Assembly (NCBI RefSeq): GCF_002165135.1
Contig: NZ_NFZQ01000001.1
Location: forward strand, 310,001 to 374,000
Reading direction: 5' to 3'
Length of the DNA stretch: 64,000 nt
Source of the DNA: Pseudomonas sp. SID14000
GTDB taxonomy: Bacteria > Pseudomonadota > Gammaproteobacteria > Pseudomonadales > Pseudomonadaceae
In this document: positions 59,912 through 64,000 of the stretch, one piece after another
How positions within the stretch are numbered: position 1 is the stretch's first letter
How the letters are laid out: each line of letters starts with the position of its first letter
Translations under genes and position numbers: made by a program
The notes under the pieces: model-generated
Told to the model about the DNA's origin: nothing
The model's input: the letters and a program-made list of their open reading frames with translations, nothing else
Databases searched by the model: none

Positions 59912-60155
59912 GAGCGCCGCCCGCGCGGCGCTTCGCGGGACAAGCCCGCTCCCACATTTGTTGCAACGTGGCCATGTCTGTTAGGCCATGGTTGTCAGCC
60001 TTGTTGGTCTGACTCAATTTCTCGGCTGGCGCTGCCGCCGCCTCACCAGTCTCAAGACATGCACCAAGGCAGGCAACCATGGCCTGACAGGTTCGGCACG
60101 TTGCAACAAATGTGGGAGCGGGCTTGTCCCGCGAAGCGCCGCGCGGGCGGCGCTC
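59912..60155. repeat. Composite REP-derived element, copy B (59-bp perfect terminal inverted repeats)
   Basis: Arms 59912-59970 and 60097-60155 are exact reverse complements over 59 bp and match copy A (26.3 kb) except that GGGGCAAG is GGGACAAG in both arms. The core is 126 bp, with GCCATGGTTGTCAGCCTTGT shared; the two core ends look swapped and inverted relative to copy A. Fills most of the 389-bp gap between tonB3 and yqgE. Confidence 0.85.
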
Positions 60156-60252
60156 GATCCCACAGGCGCTGAAACCCTCAAGACAGGCGCCAGCGCAGGC
60201 GACACAAAACCGCACCTTGTCAGCCTCGCCACCTGGCGCCACACTATCCCCC

Positions 60253-60822
60253 ATGAAAACCCTCACGCCGAGCTACCTCAAGCATCAGTTCCTGATCGCC
60301 ATGCCGCACATGGCCGACCCGAACTTCGCCCAGACCCTCACGTACATCGTCGAGCACAACGCCCATGGCGCCATGGGCCTGGTGGTCAACCGGCCACAGG
60401 AGCTGAACCTGGCCGACATCCTCGAGCAACTGCGCCCGGACGAAATGCCACCGGCCAGTACCTTGCAGGTGCCGATCTACCTGGGTGGCCCGGTACAGAC
60501 CGACCGTGGCTTCGTGCTGCACAGCAGCGAGTGCAGCTTCCAGGCCACCGTGGCACTGGAAGGGCTGTCGCTGACCACCTCGCAGGATGTATTGCTTGCC
60601 ATCGCCGCCGGAGCAGGCCCGAAACAGAGCCTGATTACCCTGGGCTATGCCGGCTGGGAAGCGGGCCAACTGGAAGCGGAGCTTGCCGACAACGCCTGGC
60701 TCAACTGCCCGTTCGACCCGGAAATCATCTTCGGCCTGACCAGCGACCTGCGCCTGGAAGCCGCCGCCGCCAGCCTGGGGATCAACCTGAATCTGCTGAC
60801 CAGCCAGGCGGGCCACGCCTGA
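60253..60822 (+). CDS. yqgE: YqgE/AlgH family protein
   Basis: A 189-residue protein: YLKHQFLIAMPHMADPNFAQ, AMGLVVNRPQ, YLGGPVQTDRGFVLH and the closing FGLTSDLRLEAAAASLGIN are the UPF0301 signature. Historically AlgH was linked to alginate control; molecular function unknown. Stop overlaps the ruvX start (TGATG). Start at 60253; the frame is open upstream through the repeat. Confidence 0.92.
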   Translation: MKTLTPSYLKHQFLIAMPHMADPNFAQTLTYIVEHNAHGAMGLVVNRPQELNLADILEQLRPDEMPPASTLQVPIYLGGPVQTDRGFVLHSSECSFQATVALEGLSLTTSQDVLLAIAAGAGPKQSLITLGYAGWEAGQLEAELADNAWLNCPFDPEIIFGLTSDLRLEAAAASLGINLNLLTSQAGHA

Positions 60823-61259
60823 TGGCTGAACTGCAACCTGAACTGCGTCTGCTGCTGGGCTTCGACTACGGCAGCAAACAGATCGGCGTGGCCGTCGGCC
60901 AGGTGATCACCGGCCAGGCCCGCGAGCTGTGCACCCTGAAAGCACAGAACGGCGTGCCGGACTGGGCCCAGGTGGAAAAGCTGATTGCCGAATGGAAGCC
61001 CGACGCCATCGTCGTCGGCCTACCGTTGAACATGGACGGCACGCCCAGCGAAATGAGCGCCCGCGCGGAAAAGTTCGCCCGCCGCCTGAACGGCCGCTTC
61101 AACTTGCCCGTGCACACCCACGACGAACGCCTGACCACCTTCGAGGCCAAGGGCGAGCGCATGGCCCGTGGCGGCCAGCGCGGCAGCTACCGCGACAACC
61201 CGGTCGATGCCATCGCCGCCGCCCTGTTGTTGCAAGGCTGGCTGGAGGCCAATACCTGA
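60822..61259 (+). CDS. ruvX: Holliday-junction resolvase-like RuvX (YqgF)
   Basis: A 145-residue RNase H-fold nuclease. [16 protein letters not shown] carries the first catalytic Asp, [17 protein letters not shown] and [11 protein letters not shown] the Glu, and [14 protein letters not shown] the last Asp. Processes the 5' end of pre-16S rRNA. Coupled to yqgE by a one-base overlap. Confidence 0.93.
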   Translation: MAELQPELRLLLGFDYGSKQIGVAVGQVITGQARELCTLKAQNGVPDWAQVEKLIAEWKPDAIVVGLPLNMDGTPSEMSARAEKFARRLNGRFNLPVHTHDERLTTFEAKGERMARGGQRGSYRDNPVDAIAAALLLQGWLEANT

Positions 61260-61308
61260 TCATCTTTGCCGCCGGGCCCGCCCGGCGCCCCCTTCCGAGG
61301 AGCCCGCA

Positions 61309-61827
61309 ATGAGCCTACCCAATCCCGCCGAGCTGATCCGGCAGATGGCTGACGACCTTCGCGCCCACCTGGCCCGCCGGGCAATTATCGAGCCGCGTTA
61401 CATCGGTATCCGCACCGGTGGTGTCTGGGTTGCCCAGGCCCTGCAGGAGGCCATGGGCGACACTAGCCCCATGGGCACTCTGGACGTCTCGTTCTATCGC
61501 GACGACTTCAGCCAGAACGGCCTGCACCCACAAGTGCGCCCGTCCGAGCTGCCGTTCGAGGTCGAGGGCCAGCACCTGGTGCTGGTGGATGACGTGCTGA
61601 TGAGCGGCCGCACGGTGCGCGCCGCGCTCAACGAACTGTTCGACTATGGCCGCCCGGCCAGCGTCACCCTGGTCTGCCTGCTGGACCTGGATGCCGGCGA
61701 ACTGCCGATTCGCCCTAATGTGCTCGGCGCCACCCTGTCGCTGGCCGCCCATGAACGGGTAAAATTGACCGGACCCGCACCGCTCGCCCTCGAGCGCCAG
61801 GACCTCGCCTCCGCTTCCGCCCTTTAA
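61309..61827 (+). CDS. pyrR: PyrR bifunctional regulator/uracil phosphoribosyltransferase
   Basis: A 172-residue type I PRTase: [19 protein letters not shown] (PPi loop), [19 protein letters not shown] (PRPP loop), [17 protein letters not shown] hood. In Bacillus PyrR attenuates pyr mRNA; in pseudomonads it lies ahead of pyrB and may act as a regulator or UPRTase. Only 12 bp before pyrB. No clear attenuator was seen in the 49-bp gap upstream. Confidence 0.93.
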   Translation: MSLPNPAELIRQMADDLRAHLARRAIIEPRYIGIRTGGVWVAQALQEAMGDTSPMGTLDVSFYRDDFSQNGLHPQVRPSELPFEVEGQHLVLVDDVLMSGRTVRAALNELFDYGRPASVTLVCLLDLDAGELPIRPNVLGATLSLAAHERVKLTGPAPLALERQDLASASAL

Positions 61828-61839
61828 GAGTCCCCCGCG

Positions 61840-62844
61840 ATGACGCCAATCGACGCCAAGCGCCCGCTGCAGCTCAATGATCAGGGCCAGCTGCGCCACT
61901 TCCTCTCGCTCGACGGTTTGCCCCGCGAACTGCTCACCGAGATCCTTGACACCGCCGACTCCTTCCTGGAAGTCGGTGCCCGGGCCGTGAAGAAAGTCCC
62001 GTTGCTGCGCGGCAAGACCGTGTGCAACGTGTTCTTCGAGAACTCCACCCGTACCCGTACCACCTTCGAACTGGCGGCCCAGCGCCTGTCGGCCGATGTG
62101 ATCAGCCTGAACGTGTCGACCTCCTCGACCAGCAAGGGCGAGACCCTGTTCGACACCCTGCGCAACCTCGAAGCCATGGCCGCCGACATGTTCGTGGTGC
62201 GCCACTCCGACTCCGGGGCCGCGCACTTCATCGCCGAGCACGTGTGCCCGGAAGTTGCCGTGATCAACGGCGGTGACGGCCGCCACGCGCACCCGACCCA
62301 GGGCATGCTCGACATGCTCACCATCCGCCGCCACAAGGGCAGCTTCGAGAACCTGTCGGTCGCCATCGTCGGCGACATCCTGCACTCACGCGTAGCCCGC
62401 TCCGACATGCTGGCGCTCAAAGCGCTGGGCTGCCCGGACATCCGCGTGGTCGGCCCGAAAACCCTGATCCCGATCGGTATCGAGCAGTACGGTGTGAAGG
62501 TGTACACCGACCTCGCCGAAGGCCTGAAGGACGTCGACGTGGTGATCATGCTGCGCCTGCAGCGTGAGCGCATGGCCGGCGGCCTGCTGCCCAGCGAAGG
62601 CGAGTTCTACCGCCTGTTCGGCCTGACCACCGCGCGCCTGGCCGGGGCCAAGCCCGATGCCATCGTCATGCACCCGGGCCCGATCAACCGTGGCGTGGAA
62701 ATCGAGTCGGCGGTGGCCGACGGCAAGCACTCGGTGATCCTCAACCAGGTCACCTACGGCATCGCCGTGCGCATGGCCGTGCTGTCCATGGCCATGAGCG
62801 GGCAGAACGCGCAACGTCAATTCGACCAGGAGAACGCCCAGTGA
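61840..62844 (+). CDS. pyrB: Aspartate carbamoyltransferase catalytic chain
   Basis: A 334-residue ATCase. Carbamoyl-phosphate motif [19 protein letters not shown], the 80s-loop Lys region [33 protein letters not shown], and [12 protein letters not shown]. The first pyrimidine-specific step. The N-terminal ~25-residue extension over E. coli PyrB is typical of class A pseudomonad ATCases, which bind nucleotides there. Overlaps pyrC' by 4 bp. Confidence 0.96.
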   Translation: MTPIDAKRPLQLNDQGQLRHFLSLDGLPRELLTEILDTADSFLEVGARAVKKVPLLRGKTVCNVFFENSTRTRTTFELAAQRLSADVISLNVSTSSTSKGETLFDTLRNLEAMAADMFVVRHSDSGAAHFIAEHVCPEVAVINGGDGRHAHPTQGMLDMLTIRRHKGSFENLSVAIVGDILHSRVARSDMLALKALGCPDIRVVGPKTLIPIGIEQYGVKVYTDLAEGLKDVDVVIMLRLQRERMAGGLLPSEGEFYRLFGLTTARLAGAKPDAIVMHPGPINRGVEIESAVADGKHSVILNQVTYGIAVRMAVLSMAMSGQNAQRQFDQENAQ

Positions 62845-64000
62845 CCATCAGTATTCTCGGCGCCCGGGTCATCGACCCCAACAGCGGCCTGGACCAGGTC
62901 ACCGACCTGCACCTGGACGGTGGCCGCATTGCCGCTATCGGCACCGCCCCGGCCGGGTTCAGCGCCACCCGCACGATCCAGGCCGATGGCCTGGTCGCCG
63001 CACCCGGTCTGGTCGACCTCGGCGTGTCCCTGCGCGAGCCGGGCTACAGCCGCAAAGGCAACATCGCCAGTGAAACCCGCGCCGCCGTTGCCGGCGGTGT
63101 CACCAGCCTTTGCTGCCCGCCGCAGACCAAGCCAGTGCTGGACACCTCGGCCGTGGCCGAACTGATCCTCGACCGCGCCCGCGAGGCCGCCAACAGCAAG
63201 GTCTACCCGATCGGCGCCCTGACCAAGGGCCTGGAAGGCGAGCAGCTGGCCGAGCTGGTGGCCCTGCGCGACACAGGCTGTGTGGCCTTCGGCAATGGCC
63301 TGAAGGAAATCCCCAACAACCGTACCCTGGCCCGCGCCCTGGAATACGCCGCCACCTTCGACCTGACCGTGGTGTTCCACTCCCAGGACCGCGACCTGGC
63401 CCACGGCGGCCTGGCCCACGAAGGTGCCATGGCCAGCTTCCTCGGCCTGCCGGGCATCCCGGAAACCGCCGAGACCGTGGCCCTGGCGCGCAACCTGCTG
63501 CTGGTGGAACAGACCGGCGTGCGCGCGCACTTCACCCAGATCACCAGCGCCCGCGGCGCACGACTGATCGAACAGGCCCAGCAGCTTGGCCTGCCGGTTA
63601 CCGCCGACGTGGCGCTGTACCAGCTGATCCTCACCGACGAATCGCTGCGTGAGTTCTCCAGCCTGTACCACGTGCAACCACCGCTGCGTACCACCGCCGA
63701 CCGTGACGGCCTGCGTGCGGCAGTGAAGTCGGGGGTGATCCAGGCGATCTCCAGTCACCACCAGCCGCACGAGCGCGACGCCAAGCTGGCCCCGTTCGGC
63801 GCCACCGAGCCTGGCATCAGCAGCGTCGAACTGCTGCTGCCGCTGGCCATGACCCTGGTTCAGGACGGCCTGCTCGACCTGCCAACCCTGCTGGCCCGCC
63901 TGAGCAGCGGCCCGGCGGCGGCCCTGCGCCTGCCGGCCGGCGAGCTGAAAGCGGGTGGCGCGGCCGACCTGGTGCTGTTCGACCCGCAAGCCTCGACCGT
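62841..64000 (+). CDS. pyrC': Dihydroorotase-like PyrC' (non-catalytic ATCase partner), cut by window end
   Basis: GTG start overlapping the pyrB stop in GTGA; 386 codons inside the window, frame open at 64000. Dihydroorotase fold, but zinc ligands are missing: the HxH strand reads [11 protein letters not shown], the third-ligand strand TADVALYQL, and the catalytic Asp position reads ISSHHQPH instead of TDHAPH. This matches pseudomonad PyrC', an inactive DHOase needed to assemble the ~480-kDa dodecameric ATCase with PyrB. True DHOase must be encoded elsewhere. Confidence 0.9.
   Translation, partial: MTISILGARVIDPNSGLDQVTDLHLDGGRIAAIGTAPAGFSATRTIQADGLVAAPGLVDLGVSLREPGYSRKGNIASETRAAVAGGVTSLCCPPQTKPVLDTSAVAELILDRAREAANSKVYPIGALTKGLEGEQLAELVALRDTGCVAFGNGLKEIPNNRTLARALEYAATFDLTVVFHSQDRDLAHGGLAHEGAMASFLGLPGIPETAETVALARNLLLVEQTGVRAHFTQITSARGARLIEQAQQLGLPVTADVALYQLILTDESLREFSSLYHVQPPLRTTADRDGLRAAVKSGVIQAISSHHQPHERDAKLAPFGATEPGISSVELLLPLAMTLVQDGLLDLPTLLARLSSGPAAALRLPAGELKAGGAADLVLFDPQAST

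Noticed and set aside
59988-60821. N-terminal extension of ruvX through the composite repeat and yqgE
   Set aside because: RuvX homology starts at the ATG at 60822, coupled to the yqgE stop; the extension is yqgE in another frame.

Overview
This window is an ordinary chromosomal stretch of a Pseudomonas putida-group bacterium. The evidence is high GC with strong third-position GC bias, about a dozen copies of the ~35-bp P. putida-type REP sequence set as inverted pairs behind genes, and characteristic Pseudomonas neighbourhoods: pilGHIJ-chpA next to gshB-tonB-yqgE-ruvX-pyrR-pyrB-pyrC', tktA-epd-pgk-fba, and metK/ahcY/metF. No tRNA, rRNA, CRISPR array, transposase or prophage gene was seen. 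Both ends are cut inside genes: a DMT exporter at the left and pyrC' at the right.

Left end (1-3.7 kb): the most accessory-looking block. A LysR regulator is divergent from a three-gene operon encoding a histidine-methyltransferase-like (EgtD-fold) enzyme, a 2-oxoglutarate/Fe(II) oxygenase and a DMT-family exporter. This looks like a small dedicated pathway that makes, and perhaps secretes, a modified amino acid. It is the best candidate here for an undescribed system. Next come a TldD/PmbA-like pair (3.8-6.6 kb), MdtD, DbpA, a BaiN-like flavoprotein, YccS, a periplasmic binding protein, a metallopeptidase and a REC-PAS-GGDEF-EAL c-di-GMP protein.

Middle (17.4-43.4 kb): central carbon genes (fba, two small lipoprotein genes, pgk, epd, tktA) run on the minus strand. 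Divergent from tktA is sahR-metK with an 11-bp-arm palindrome in its promoter. The other half of the SAM cycle, ahcY-metF, lies about 10 kb away behind an S-adenosylhomocysteine riboswitch, so two unrelated SAH-sensing devices serve one cycle. Between them are ligB, mltA, MAPEG and EamA genes, an AT-richer DUF3800 gene with a strongly folded leader RNA, a CPA1 antiporter and a thioesterase. After metF come a glycosyltransferase-like gene, a second binding protein, rhlE and the yceI-cytochrome b561 pair.

Right end (43.6-64 kb): a periplasmic flavin amine oxidase with an odd Ala/Lys/Pro-rich tail, bioA, rsmE, a hemolysin-III protein, the Pil-Chp chemosensory operon (pilG, pilH, pilI, pilJ, chpA, a chpC-like gene; no pilK or chpB), then divergently gshB, tonB3, yqgE, ruvX, pyrR, pyrB and pyrC'.

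Two copies of a ~245-bp element with 59-61-bp perfect terminal inverted repeats (26.3 and 59.9 kb) stand out among the many short REP pairs.
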